Origin: Clostridiaceae bacterium M8S5
Lineage (GTDB): Bacteria; Bacillota; Clostridia; Tissierellales; MCWD3
Assembly: GCA_029227815.1 (NCBI GenBank)
Contig: CP118523.1
Span: 2,604,001 to 2,668,000, forward strand
Length of the DNA stretch: 64,000 nt
Reading direction: 5' to 3'
In this document: in pieces, positions 26,618 through 35,295 of the stretch
Position numbering within the stretch: the first letter of the stretch is position 1
How the letters are laid out: each line of letters starts with the position of its first letter
Notes under the pieces: model-generated
Told to the model about the DNA's origin: nothing
Databases searched by the model: none
Seen by the model: the letters and a program-made list of their open reading frames with translations, nothing else
Translations under genes and position numbers: made by a program

Positions 26618-27325
26618 TTAATAACTATATTTAAATCTAAAATGACCTTTGATTAGCCCATTTTCATAATAATACATTAGCATATCATCTTCACTTGCTC
26701 TGTTGTATGCGTTGTGAAGTACATATGGTACTCCGTCTCTTCTTCTTTCATCTGATATAATCGCCACATGAGATAACCATTTCTTATCATTATCTGTTAA
26801 AACAATTATATCCCCTGGCTGCCACTGCTTAAGATTTTCTTTATCTCTAGGTATAACCTCAGTAGTTAAGCTATTCATATGTCTTTTAAAATAAACATAC
26901 TGATTAGGCACTCTTCTAAAATCAATATTTGAATCTATTTTATCTATTCTAAAGTAATCCTTTAGATTTCCTTTTATATCTTTATCCATATTATCCTTTA
27001 GATTGAACCCTGCATTAAATAGAGCTCTCCATATCACATCTGTACATACTCCTTCTGTAGTTGGAGGATATCCACCTTTATAATATTGACTTCTATATGT
27101 TGTCTTGTTTGCTATCTCTTTTCTAGCTCCTTGTATAATATCATCCATATCATTTAAGCCATCGTTATCTAGATCACTTTTTACAACTATTTTATCTATT
27201 TCTATTTTGGGCATAAAATAATACAACACATCTCTTCCATATATAGCATAATTTACGATAAAAAAAATAATACCACTTAACATTATTAAGCTAACTATTA
27301 TAGTTGATTTTTTAAATTTTTTCAT
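26618..27325 (-). CDS. DUF1287 family protein, membrane-anchored NlpC/P60-like fold
   Basis: 235 residues with one N-terminal membrane helix (TIIVSLIMLSGIIFFIVNYA) and an extracellular domain. DUF1287 hallmarks: ARKEIANKTTYRSQYYKGGY, GVCTDVIWRALFNAGF (candidate nucleophile Cys), QPGDIIVLTD, LSHVAIISDERRRDG and VLHNAYN (candidate His). The arrangement Cys then His after a QPGD block is that of NlpC/P60-type cysteine amidases, so a role in cell wall processing is likely but unproven. It is followed by an inverted repeat at 26547-26570 lacking a T-tract. Confidence 0.85.
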   Translation of the reverse strand: MKKFKKSTIIVSLIMLSGIIFFIVNYAIYGRDVLYYFMPKIEIDKIVVKSDLDNDGLNDMDDIIQGARKEIANKTTYRSQYYKGGYPPTTEGVCTDVIWRALFNAGFNLKDNMDKDIKGNLKDYFRIDKIDSNIDFRRVPNQYVYFKRHMNSLTTEVIPRDKENLKQWQPGDIIVLTDNDKKWLSHVAIISDERRRDGVPYVLHNAYNRASEDDMLMYYYENGLIKGHFRFKYSY

Positions 27326-27496
27326 TACAACACCTTTTATTAAATATTTGTTTTATTTTATTATATCATAATAATGTATTTTTATATTCTCTCAAAAATC
27401 ATTATTATGATTGTATCATTTATTTAAACATTTTCTACAAACACTCTACTGATTAACACTAATAAAACGTAAGTTTGTAGAACCTATCTATCAATA

Positions 27497-27547
27497 CAAA
27501 AAACTCCAACATGATAGGATTAATGAACCTTTTCATGTTGGAGTTAT
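27497..27547 (-). terminator. Intrinsic terminator of the two-repeat secreted protein gene
   Basis: Minus-strand stem AACTCCAACATGA / TCATGTTGGAGTT followed by TTTTGTATTG, about 45 bases after the stop codon. Confidence 0.85.
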
Positions 27548-27592
27548 AATTTCTTATTGTACTTAATTTATATAAGTTAAATCAAATTAGAA

Positions 27593-28522
27593 TTAGTATA
27601 ATTTTGCCTCTTTATCTTTTTCCATTGCACTCACAACATCTGCTTTGATTCTTACAATATTACCTTTTTTATCCTTTTCTACATTTTCAGGATTATAGAA
27701 TACACTGATTAAATAATCTTTTGGAAATCCTATTTTTTTATTGCCATCTAAATCATCTGTGTTAATAACGATTTCTATTTTCCCTTCTAATCCAAAAATA
27801 GAATTTGTTTTAACAATACTAACCAATTTGTCTTTTTCATTTTTCTCTGTTGTAAATGAAATTATCTTTCCTATAAAAAGTTCGCCTGTATCATCTATGA
27901 CTTCTGGCATTTGTTCTTGATCATCTATAATTTCTGGCATTTGCTCTTGATCATCTATGATTATCGGCATTTGCTCTTTATTGTCTTTTGATATTTGATT
28001 ATCTTTAATATAGATATTATCTTCCATATCTAGTGAAGCCTTTTGATTTTTTTCCATAGCACTTATCACGTCCGCTTCGATTCTTACAACTTTACCTTGT
28101 TTATCCTTTGCAACATTTTTGGGATTATAGAACACACTGATAATATAATCTTTTGGGAACCCTATTTTTTTACTATTATCTAAATCATTTGCCTTAACAA
28201 CAATCTCAATTTTTCCTTTTAATCCAAACAAAGCATCAGTCTTTACTATATGAACCATTTCTCCTTTTTTATTTTTCTCTGATGTAAAAGATATTATCTT
28301 TCCTATAAATAATTTTTCAGTAGCATTATCATCTATGATTTTTGGCATTTGTTCTAAGTTATCTGGCATTTTGATAGCTCCATTATTAAACATTATTTTC
28401 TTTGTTACATGTTTATTATCTTTAATATTAGAAGATAATCCCTTTGCTCCAGCTTGAACTCCACTTCCTACTATCGTTGCTACTATTCCTGTTATTAAAA
28501 GCGTCGATACTATTTTATTCAT
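27593..28522 (-). CDS. Secreted protein with two copies of an unrecognised ~90-residue domain
   Basis: 309 residues from the ATG at 28522 (GAGGAAG before it). Signal peptide MNKIVSTLLITGIVATIVG, ending near VQAGAKG. Two homologous domains follow: LFIGKIISFTSEKN...VISAMEKN and LFIGKIISFTTEKN...VVSAMEKD. They share KIGFPKDY.ISVFYNP and are joined by a linker with three near-identical repeats of EQMP.IIDD. The linker repeats and domain duplication point to recent internal expansion. I do not recognise the domain; its beta-rich look and placement after a signal peptide suggest an extracellular role. Confidence 0.75.
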   Translation of the reverse strand: MNKIVSTLLITGIVATIVGSGVQAGAKGLSSNIKDNKHVTKKIMFNNGAIKMPDNLEQMPKIIDDNATEKLFIGKIISFTSEKNKKGEMVHIVKTDALFGLKGKIEIVVKANDLDNSKKIGFPKDYIISVFYNPKNVAKDKQGKVVRIEADVISAMEKNQKASLDMEDNIYIKDNQISKDNKEQMPIIIDDQEQMPEIIDDQEQMPEVIDDTGELFIGKIISFTTEKNEKDKLVSIVKTNSIFGLEGKIEIVINTDDLDGNKKIGFPKDYLISVFYNPENVEKDKKGNIVRIKADVVSAMEKDKEAKLY

Positions 28523-28613
28523 TTTTATCTTCCTCTCTTCACTACAATTTTTTGTTATGATATTTATCATATCTATTAAACGTATCTTAACATTAAAAAG
28601 TTCCATTTTTTTT

Positions 28614-28663
28614 ATAAAAAAAATGAACTGTCAAAGAAAAGCAATCCATTAAACAGTTCATTC
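28614..28663 (-). terminator. Intrinsic terminator of the TfoX-C gene
   Basis: Minus-strand AATGAACTGT / ACAGTTCATT stem followed by TTTTTTTATA. Confidence 0.8.
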
Positions 28664-28679
28664 AATATTGTAGAAAACA

Positions 28680-28961
28680 TCACTTAATTTTCTCATTTAT
28701 TCCACTTGATAGCAAATCATAGAACTGTTTAAGTTCATCTTTGCATTTTGGGTCAAGATTATGCCATCTCACCCTTTGTATAGCTCCCTCTAGAGCTCTA
28801 AGCATATTTATTCAACCAATTCCACCATTTGCTGATGTTATCATTTTAAATACTTTTTTACTCCCTAATTTCTTTAGCTCGCTAGGTGAATTAACACCTA
28901 CCTTAAGCATATTTTCCTCTAAAGTCTTACCTATATTAGGTAAATCTCTTAGTTTATTCAT
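28680..28961 (-). pseudogene. TfoX C-terminal domain protein interrupted by an in-frame TGA
   Basis: From an ATG at 28961 with AAGGAGAG before it, 93 codons read a complete TfoX-C domain: LRDLPNIGKTLEENMLKVG, SPSELKKLGSKKVFKM, then a TGA at 28814-28812, then INMLRALEGAIQRVRWHNL and a clean tail to the stop at 28680. Family members commonly have Cys at the TGA position (pattern CLNMLYALEGAI). Everything else is intact. It is either a single nonsense mutation (TGT/TGC to TGA), so a young pseudogene, or a UGA decoded as selenocysteine. A small stem AGCTC/GAGCT lies about 20 bases after the TGA but its loop (TAGAGG) is not a convincing bacterial SECIS. Confidence 0.7.
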
Positions 28962-29152
28962 TTTTTCTCTCCTTAATTATTAATGTATTTATAGAATACC
29001 TACAACTCTATAAACCACAACATTTTCATTTCCTGCTTCATTATATATTTCAAATAAATTACTATATATTTTATTCTACTATATTCTTGATATTCCTTTA
29101 ACGTAATTTTCCATTAAATCAAAATCATCCGTAAAAACGGGTGGTTTAGGTT

Positions 29153-29252
29153 GATGACAAAGTCATCTAAATAGCAGACTGTAGTAAGAGTTCAATATCA
29201 AGGCATGTTAAAATTGAGTAGCAGAGCTTACTTAGAGGTAAGTGAGCAACGA
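29153..29252 (+). repeat. Dispersed structured repeat, copy 1 (3'-truncated)
   Basis: Contains GATGACAAAGTCATC, GCAGACTGTAGTAAGAGTTC, the hairpin GCTTACTT-AGAGGT-AAGTGAGC and CAACG. It matches copy 3 closely up to about 29252, then diverges, so the right-hand arm (CTACAGTCTG) is missing. Orientation here is that of the plus strand as written. It fills most of the gap between the TfoX-C gene and the PadR gene; the remaining sequence shows nothing else. Confidence 0.75.
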
Positions 29253-29395
29253 AAAATATTTTACTTGTTAATTTTAACAAGTCTATTATGAACTAATATA
29301 ATTATTGCCTAGTTTTTAAGATTATTAATAACTTATATTATAAAGTACCTTGTAATATTAAGTACTTTATGTTACTATATACTCAGGTGATGCAA

Positions 29396-29746
29396 ATGGA
29401 GATAAGCAAGGAAGTATTAAAAGGCTATATAGATACTATTATTCTAAGTATAGTTAATAAAAATGATTGTTATGGCTATGAAATAGCAAAGACTGTACGT
29501 GATAATAGCAATGGCTCTTTCGAGCTAAAGGAAGGTACTCTATATATAGCACTAAAAAGACTAGAGAAAAATGAATATATTAAGTCATACTGGTATGACG
29601 GTATTAGTAATGGTGGTAGAAGAAAATACTACAAGATGACTCAAAAAGGTATAATATTCCTTGAGTATAAGATTAAAGAGTGGGAATATATGAAGGATAT
29701 TATTAATAATTTTTTAGGAGGTTATTTGATTGATTACAAAAAATAG
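29396..29746 (+). CDS. PadR-family transcriptional regulator
   Basis: 116-residue winged-helix DNA-binding protein. The start at 29396 has AGGTGATG before it. It matches PadR: KGYIDTIILSIVNKNDCYGY, FELKEGTLYIALKRLEKNEY and GGRRKYYKMTQKG for the recognition helix and wing. Such regulators usually repress a neighbouring membrane protein or transporter operon. It is coupled to the next gene (overlap 17 bases) and then a multi-pass membrane protein, the typical PadR-permease-prefix arrangement; it probably autoregulates this unit. Confidence 0.92.
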   Translation: MEISKEVLKGYIDTIILSIVNKNDCYGYEIAKTVRDNSNGSFELKEGTLYIALKRLEKNEYIKSYWYDGISNGGRRKYYKMTQKGIIFLEYKIKEWEYMKDIINNFLGGYLIDYKK

Positions 29747-30140
29747 TGAAAATTCTCTTATGCGTTATGTAGATGAGATATCTGCGAGAATGGAATTAGA
29801 AGGTATGGAAAGAAAAGATTTTGAGGAAGAAATGTTAGGGAACCTTAAAAGTAGTGTTAATGAATTAATATCCGAAGGATATGATGAAAAAGAAGCTGTC
29901 AAAATAGCAATCGAACGTTTCACTGACGATAGCTCTTTTGATAACTATAGTAAAAATGATAAACATAAAGTTAACCCTAAGGAATTACCTGCGAAATTAT
30001 TTAGCCAAGTAATGGCTATGATTATTTCTATAACTGCTGTTTCAATGTTTGTACCACATCCAATTAATTATTTAGCAATACTTGGGATTGTCGCAGGCTT
30101 AGGTTATTCAATAATCAATACTTTGGCTAACAGCAAATAG
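29730..30140 (+). CDS. Permease-prefix-domain membrane protein
   Basis: 136 residues beginning at a TTG, eight bases after AGGAGG and inside the end of padR. The N-terminal ~60 residues form the acidic helical 'permease prefix' (MRYVDEISARMELEGMERKD, EEKEAVKIAIERF-like region) and the C-terminal ~55 residues form two membrane helices (MAMIISITAVSMFVP, AILGIVAGLGYSIINTL). Such proteins accompany PadR regulators in Clostridia and Bacilli; their action is unknown. Confidence 0.75.
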   Translation: MITKNSENSLMRYVDEISARMELEGMERKDFEEEMLGNLKSSVNELISEGYDEKEAVKIAIERFTDDSSFDNYSKNDKHKVNPKELPAKLFSQVMAMIISITAVSMFVPHPINYLAILGIVAGLGYSIINTLANSK

Positions 30141-30173
30141 CTATATATTATATAATAATTTAGGGAGGTAATT

Positions 30174-30707
30174 ATGAAAAATCAAAAACTTATCGGTGCT
30201 GGATTAATAGCATTAGGTATAATTTTTCTAATTGGATTTCATTTTAATTTTGAAGGTGTATTTACATTAAGTGGAGCTGTAGTATTTTTAGTATTCTACT
30301 GGTTAAAAGGAGGTAATACTCGTTACAGAAACGTTGGTTTCTTAATTTCTGGAGTTATTTTTTTACATATAACAGGTCTTATAGTTATAAACGAAAATGA
30401 TTATTTGATTTACTTTGAAGCTTTGTATGGTTTATTAGGTTTAGCTATATCGTTCTTCTTGGTATTTATAATTCATACAAATTTCTTTACTTATAGTTCA
30501 TGGGGGAAACGATATTGGCCTCTTATAGTATCAGCTTTTTTTGGCTTTTCATCTATAATAGTTCTATTTGATGAGTACATCAAGATTGGTATAGGCGAAG
30601 AATTGTTAAGATATGGTATTCCAATCTTACTTATTATATCTGGAATAGTTATCCTACTAAAAACAACTAAAACAACTAAAAATAATGACAAAGATAAACC
30701 GTTTTAA
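30174..30707 (+). CDS. Multi-pass membrane protein, unknown
   Basis: 177 residues with about six hydrophobic segments starting LIGAGLIALGIIFLIGF; GGGAGG precedes the ATG. The C-terminal tail is polar (KTTKTTKNNDKDK). Third gene of the padR unit, 33 bases after its neighbour. No family recognised. Given its regulator it may be part of a membrane stress response, which is inference only. Confidence 0.7.
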   Translation: MKNQKLIGAGLIALGIIFLIGFHFNFEGVFTLSGAVVFLVFYWLKGGNTRYRNVGFLISGVIFLHITGLIVINENDYLIYFEALYGLLGLAISFFLVFIIHTNFFTYSSWGKRYWPLIVSAFFGFSSIIVLFDEYIKIGIGEELLRYGIPILLIISGIVILLKTTKTTKNNDKDKPF

Positions 30708-30720
30708 AATGAGGGATGCC

Positions 30721-30859
30721 TTTGTCATCAAGATAGCAGGCTGTAGTAAGAGTTCAAGTTCAAGGCATATTAAAATTGAGTAGCAGAGCTTACTTAGAGG
30801 TAAGTGAGCAACGGAAATTTTAACTACAACGTAGAAATTGGGCTTTTGTCTACAGTGTG
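30721..30859 (+). repeat. Dispersed structured repeat, copy 2
   Basis: Full-length copy: TTTGTCATCAAGATAGCAGG, CTGTAGTAAGAGTTCAAG, the hairpin GCTTACTT-AGAGGT-AAGTGAGC, ACGGAAATTTTAAC, GTAGAAATTGGGC and CTACAG. The outer arms CTGTAG and CTACAG pair. The copy is bordered by AGGGATGCC on the left and AGGGATGTC on the right, an imperfect nine-base direct repeat. It lies between the padR unit and aroE, which are convergent. Confidence 0.8.
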
Positions 30860-30883
30860 AAGGGATGTCTCGTGACATCCCTT
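30860..30883. terminator. Bidirectional hairpin between the padR unit and aroE
   Basis: Perfect AAGGGATGTC / GACATCCCTT stem, four-base loop, beside repeat copy 2. A T-tract is weak on both sides; it may serve both convergent units. Confidence 0.6.
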
Positions 30884-30900
30884 GTCTCTATTTAATTTAA

Positions 30901-31719
30901 TTATAAACTTTTCTCTTCTATTAATTCATTATATACCTTGTCTATTACTTCATCAGTAATATGTATGTCATTCCAAAGTTCTTGAGCTTTTACCGCTTGA
31001 CCTACTAGCATATATAATCCATTTACAGCCTTGATCCCATGATTTTTAGCATACTTTAATAATAAAGTTTCAGTAGGATTATAAATCAAATCTACTACTG
31101 CATCAAATTTTGATATGTCTTCCTCACAAAGAGATGATCTATCAGTATTTGGATACATACCACATGGTGTTGTATTAACAACTATGTCTTGCTTATTTAT
31201 ATTTTTTATATCATCATATGATATAATTTTATAGTCCTTGAATTTAGCTTTTGCTGTATTTTCATTCCTGCTTACAATAGTTATATCTCCTACTTTTTTA
31301 TCAATTAGATACTGTAATACTGCCTTTGCTGCCCCACCCGTTCCTAATATTACAGCTTTTTTATCTTGAATAGCAACATTAAATTTGTTTAACATAATTC
31401 CAAATCCAAAATAGTCTGTATTATAAGCAATTGTCTTATTATCCTTAAAACATATTGTATTTATAGCACCTATCTTTTCTGCTTCCTCTGATATAGCATC
31501 TAGATACTTTATGATATCTACCTTATACGGAATGGTTACGTTTACTCCTTTTGCACCTAATGCTTTCAATCCATATACTGCATTTTTTAAATCTTCTTTA
31601 TTTACTTCAAATAATTGATAATGTCCTTTTATATTAAGCACTTTAAATATTAATGAATGTATCACTGGCGAAAAACTATGTCCTAGTTTCTCCCCTATAA
31701 GACCAAATAGATGATTCAT
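30901..31719 (-). CDS. aroE: Shikimate dehydrogenase
   Basis: Reduces 3-dehydroshikimate to shikimate with NADPH. 272 residues. Substrate-binding N-terminus FGLIGEKLGHSFSPVIHS; catalytic Lys in NVTIPYKVDI; dinucleotide fold GTGGAAKAV; late motif GLYMLVGQAVKAQELW. GGGAGG before the ATG. It is the last gene of the aromatic operon, 29 bases after pheA. A 3-dehydroquinate dehydratase and shikimate kinase are not among the operon genes and must be encoded elsewhere. Confidence 0.97.
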   Translation of the reverse strand: MNHLFGLIGEKLGHSFSPVIHSLIFKVLNIKGHYQLFEVNKEDLKNAVYGLKALGAKGVNVTIPYKVDIIKYLDAISEEAEKIGAINTICFKDNKTIAYNTDYFGFGIMLNKFNVAIQDKKAVILGTGGAAKAVLQYLIDKKVGDITIVSRNENTAKAKFKDYKIISYDDIKNINKQDIVVNTTPCGMYPNTDRSSLCEEDISKFDAVVDLIYNPTETLLLKYAKNHGIKAVNGLYMLVGQAVKAQELWNDIHITDEVIDKVYNELIEEKSL

Positions 31720-31748
31720 TGTATTCCTCCCTTCACATTAAGGCTTAT

Positions 31749-32900
31749 TTATACTTTATGGCTCTGATAATTTCCCAAAAGTCTAAAATAAGTACTATTT
31801 TCCTTAATAGCTTCAATAGACTGTTTTACAGCATCGTCATTTAAATTACCGCTAAAGTCAATATAGAATAAATACTCCCATGATTTATCTACAATTGGTC
31901 TTGACTCAATTTTCATCATATTGAGATTGTTCTGTGTGAAACTTTCTAATATTTTATATAATGAACCCGGTGTATGAGCAGATGTAGTTATTATACTAAT
32001 CTTATTAGAAATATCGTTATATTCTAATCTTTTACCTATAATCATAAATCTAGTATGGTTATGTTTATTATAATTTATATTTTCATTAATTATTTCTAAA
32101 TCATACAATTGCGCCGCTTTTTTGCTACATATTGCAGCCTTGTTCTTAGATTGTTCTTCTTTTATATATTTCGCACTTATAGCTGTGTTCTTGTAAGGTA
32201 TCCGTTTAAGTCTTGGATGCTCTTTAAGGAATTCACTACATTGTTTAAATGCTTGTGGGTGTGAATATACTTGATTTATGTCTTTAATTTCAGCGTTTTT
32301 TAACGCTACAAGGTTATGTTCAACCTTTATACATCTTTCTCCTATAATATAGAATCCATATTTTTTTAGGAGATCATATACTTCTGCTATCCCACCAGTA
32401 GAAGAGTTTTCTATTGGAAGTACACCATAATCTATTTCGCCTTTTTCAATAAGTTCAAATACTCCTTCAAATTCTCTTACATTAAACATCTTTACTTTAT
32501 CCGTAAAATGCTCTATTAACGCTTCTTGGCTAAATGAACCTGGCTCCCCCTGATATCCTATTCTTAAATGATTAGCCACTTCATCTAAATGAATGTTATT
32601 CTTATGATTTGACAAATCATTCTCTGGTTTGTTATTTATATTCTTTCGTTGTATGTCTTTACTTATTTCCATCATCTTGTTTAGAAATTCTTTAGCCTTG
32701 TTTACAAAATCTTTATTCTTAAGCCTCTTAGTGTTTTTATTTATAACTTCTATCTCTCTAGACTGATTTAACACAGGTACATTGTTTTTCTTTTTAAATT
32801 CACCAATTTCTATTACCTTTTCCATTCGTTTTTCAAATAAAGCCACAAGTTCTTTATCAATCTCATCTATGTCATTTCTCAATTTATCTAATTCATTCAT
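31749..32900 (-). CDS. pheA: Bifunctional chorismate mutase / prephenate dehydratase
   Basis: P-protein of 383 residues: chorismate mutase (about 1-90, LRNDIDEIDKELVALFEKR), prephenate dehydratase (about 110-290, RIGYQGEPGSFSQEA; ENSSTGGI; HNHTRFMIIG) and an ACT domain (about 300-380, with SRPI in MKIESRPIVDKSWEYLFYID) that senses phenylalanine. It makes phenylpyruvate. A low-complexity linker joins the first two domains. It overlaps aroC by four bases, so translation is coupled. Confidence 0.96.
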   Translation of the reverse strand: MNELDKLRNDIDEIDKELVALFEKRMEKVIEIGEFKKKNNVPVLNQSREIEVINKNTKRLKNKDFVNKAKEFLNKMMEISKDIQRKNINNKPENDLSNHKNNIHLDEVANHLRIGYQGEPGSFSQEALIEHFTDKVKMFNVREFEGVFELIEKGEIDYGVLPIENSSTGGIAEVYDLLKKYGFYIIGERCIKVEHNLVALKNAEIKDINQVYSHPQAFKQCSEFLKEHPRLKRIPYKNTAISAKYIKEEQSKNKAAICSKKAAQLYDLEIINENINYNKHNHTRFMIIGKRLEYNDISNKISIITTSAHTPGSLYKILESFTQNNLNMMKIESRPIVDKSWEYLFYIDFSGNLNDDAVKQSIEAIKENSTYFRLLGNYQSHKV

Positions 32901-33988
32901 AGCAACCCACCCTTTTCCATCATCAAGTCTAGTAATACTAATGCAGCCGCAGCTTCAACAACTGGTACTGCTCTAGGTACTATACATGGGTCATGACGTC
33001 CTTTAGTGCTGAGCTCTGTGTTTACACATTTGGATATATCTACAGTTCTCTGTTTCTTACCTATGGAAGGTGTAGGTTTTATCGCAACTCTAAATATTAT
33101 TGGCATTCCGCTTGTAATACCTCCAATTATTCCACCGTTATTATTTGAATATGACTTTATATCACCATCACAAATATATAACTCATCATTCATTAGAGAC
33201 CCTATTGATTTTGTCATGTCAAAACCCATACCAAACTCTACCCCTTTTACTGCTGGTATTGAAAAAAGTAACTGCGCTAACTTGCTTTCAACTGCACCAA
33301 AAATAGGTGTTCCTATACCTACCGGTACATTTAAAATAACTCCTTCAATAACTCCTCCTACTGAATCTTCTTGCTCCTTAACTCTTACTATATACTCAAT
33401 CATTTCTCGTCCCTTGTCATCGTCCAAAACACTAAATTCCTTATCACTTAACCCTTTTATTATTGAACTATCTATATTCACAGGATTAAAAGATTCTTCT
33501 TCTATTACTCCAATGCTTTTTATATGACTTGCAATCAAAATATTCTTTTTTTGAAGTATCTGCTTTGCTATAGCTCCTGCAAATACCAACGGAGCTGTTA
33601 ATCTTCCCGAGAAATGACCTCCACCTCTATAATCATTAAAACCTGCATACCTTGCATATCCAGTATAATCTGCATGTGAAGGTCTCAGTATAGATTTTGT
33701 AGCCTCATAATCTCTGGATTTTTGGCTTGTATTAAATATAACTGAAGTAAGTGGAGTTCCAGTAGTTTTTGAATTAAAATAACCACTCAATATATCAAAG
33801 TTATCTCCCTCTTTTCTAGGAGTCGATACATTATTTCTTCCTGGTGCCCTTCGCATCATCTCTTTCTTAATATGTTCTATGTCTAGCTCTATCCCCGAAG
33901 GTAATCCATCAATAACAACACCTATAGCTTTCCCATGGGATTCACCAAAAATTGAGATTTTAATATTTTCACCCCATATACTACTCAT
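32897..33988 (-). CDS. aroC: Chorismate synthase
   Basis: Reduced-flavin enzyme that makes chorismate from EPSP. 363 residues. Family blocks: FGESHGKAIGVVIDGLPSG, RRAPGRNNVSTPRKE, RPSHADYTGYARY, GGGHFSGRLTA and the C-terminal TKGRHDPCIVPRAVPV. It overlaps the end of aroA by eight bases and the start of pheA by four. Full length with no damage seen. Confidence 0.98.
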   Translation of the reverse strand: MSSIWGENIKISIFGESHGKAIGVVIDGLPSGIELDIEHIKKEMMRRAPGRNNVSTPRKEGDNFDILSGYFNSKTTGTPLTSVIFNTSQKSRDYEATKSILRPSHADYTGYARYAGFNDYRGGGHFSGRLTAPLVFAGAIAKQILQKKNILIASHIKSIGVIEEESFNPVNIDSSIIKGLSDKEFSVLDDDKGREMIEYIVRVKEQEDSVGGVIEGVILNVPVGIGTPIFGAVESKLAQLLFSIPAVKGVEFGMGFDMTKSIGSLMNDELYICDGDIKSYSNNNGGIIGGITSGMPIIFRVAIKPTPSIGKKQRTVDISKCVNTELSTKGRHDPCIVPRAVPVVEAAAALVLLDLMMEKGGLL

Positions 33989-35267
33989 CGATTCTCCCTC
34001 CTAGACTCTTGAAGTCCTCCCAAAAATTCGGATATGATTTCTTTACTGCATCACTACCAGTGATTATAACAGGTTTTGTACATTTAATGGAGGCTATTGC
34101 TAGTGCCATAGCGATTCTATGATCATTCCAACTATCCACCATTCCTCCAACCAAACTATCCTTACCTTCAATCAACAACCCATCCTCTAGTTCTTTTATA
34201 TTTGCACCAATTTTATTTAACTCTGTTGAAATTGCTTTTAATCTATCAGATTCTTTAATCCTTAATCTCTCAGCCTTTATTATTTTTGTAGTCCCATTAC
34301 TTACTGATGCAAGTGTTGCTAAAATAGGTACTAGATCAGGGCATTGTGATGCATCTATTATAGTGCCTACTGTCTGTGATTCGTTAACCTCTATAACATC
34401 TTCTTTAATGTTAAGATTACCATTCATTCTTTTAACAATTTCTACTACTGCCTTATCCCCTTGAAGAGAGTTGATATCCAAATCTTCACATTTTATCCTG
34501 CCACCAAACAAACCTGCAACTATCCAAAAAGCGGCTTGAGAATAATCTCCTTCTACCTTATAATCTCTTGCTTTATATTTTTGGTTTCCTTTTATATAAA
34601 ACACTTTGTAGTCGTTGTTTTCAATTTTTATGTTGAACTTTCTTAATATATCTAAAGTTAAATCAACATATCCCTTTGACTCAAGCTCAGTTGTTATCTC
34701 TATTTTAGAATCTTCATCTAATAGTGGTAAAATAAACATCAGTCCTGTTATAAATTGAGAGCTAATATTTCCTTTTATTTTAAATGTACCTGGTTTAATC
34801 ATTCCATCCACTATCAACGGAAGCTTACCGTCTTCATTTTTATAGTTTATATTTTGTTCATCAAAAATCTTATAATAAGTATCTAATGGTCTTTCTACAA
34901 GCTTTCCTCTACCAATAAACTTCATCGGTTTATTTACTACTCCCGCAAAAGGTATTAGAAATCTAAGAGTAGATCCTGATTCTTTACAGTCTATCTCACT
35001 TTGAACTGCTTTTATATCAGAAATCCCTTTTAGCTTAATACTATGATTTTTTTCATGTGATTTAGAAACTATGCACTGTATACTCGTCCCTAAAGCTCTC
35101 ATCCCTTCCATTGTAGCTTTAATATCATCTGAAAAAATCAAATTATCTATTTTACTTACTCCTTCAGCAAGTCCTGCTGAAATGATTGCTCTATGACTAA
35201 GACTTTTTGATGGTGGAATATTTATTTCTCCGCTTAGTTTTTTTGGATATATTTTTACACAGCTCAC
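33981..35267 (-). CDS. aroA: EPSP synthase (3-phosphoshikimate 1-carboxyvinyltransferase)
   Basis: 428 residues. Joins shikimate 3-phosphate and PEP. Motifs: NIPPSKSLSHRAIISAGLAE, ESGSTLRFLIPFAG, QFITGLMFILPLL, RIKESDRLKAI and WNDHRIAMALAIAS. The PEP-site region reads CKESGSTLRF, in the style of class II-like Firmicute enzymes; glyphosate tolerance cannot be judged by eye. 28 bases after aroB. Confidence 0.97.
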   Translation of the reverse strand: MSCVKIYPKKLSGEINIPPSKSLSHRAIISAGLAEGVSKIDNLIFSDDIKATMEGMRALGTSIQCIVSKSHEKNHSIKLKGISDIKAVQSEIDCKESGSTLRFLIPFAGVVNKPMKFIGRGKLVERPLDTYYKIFDEQNINYKNEDGKLPLIVDGMIKPGTFKIKGNISSQFITGLMFILPLLDEDSKIEITTELESKGYVDLTLDILRKFNIKIENNDYKVFYIKGNQKYKARDYKVEGDYSQAAFWIVAGLFGGRIKCEDLDINSLQGDKAVVEIVKRMNGNLNIKEDVIEVNESQTVGTIIDASQCPDLVPILATLASVSNGTTKIIKAERLRIKESDRLKAISTELNKIGANIKELEDGLLIEGKDSLVGGMVDSWNDHRIAMALAIASIKCTKPVIITGSDAVKKSYPNFWEDFKSLGGRIDE

Positions 35268-35295
35268 CTATACTCTCCCCTTTCAGGTCATTTCC

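Noticed and set aside
28801..28825. Selenocysteine insertion element after the in-frame TGA
   Set aside because: A short stem AGCTC/GAGCT exists, but its loop TAGAGG lacks G in the first two loop positions. I do not list it as a SECIS element.
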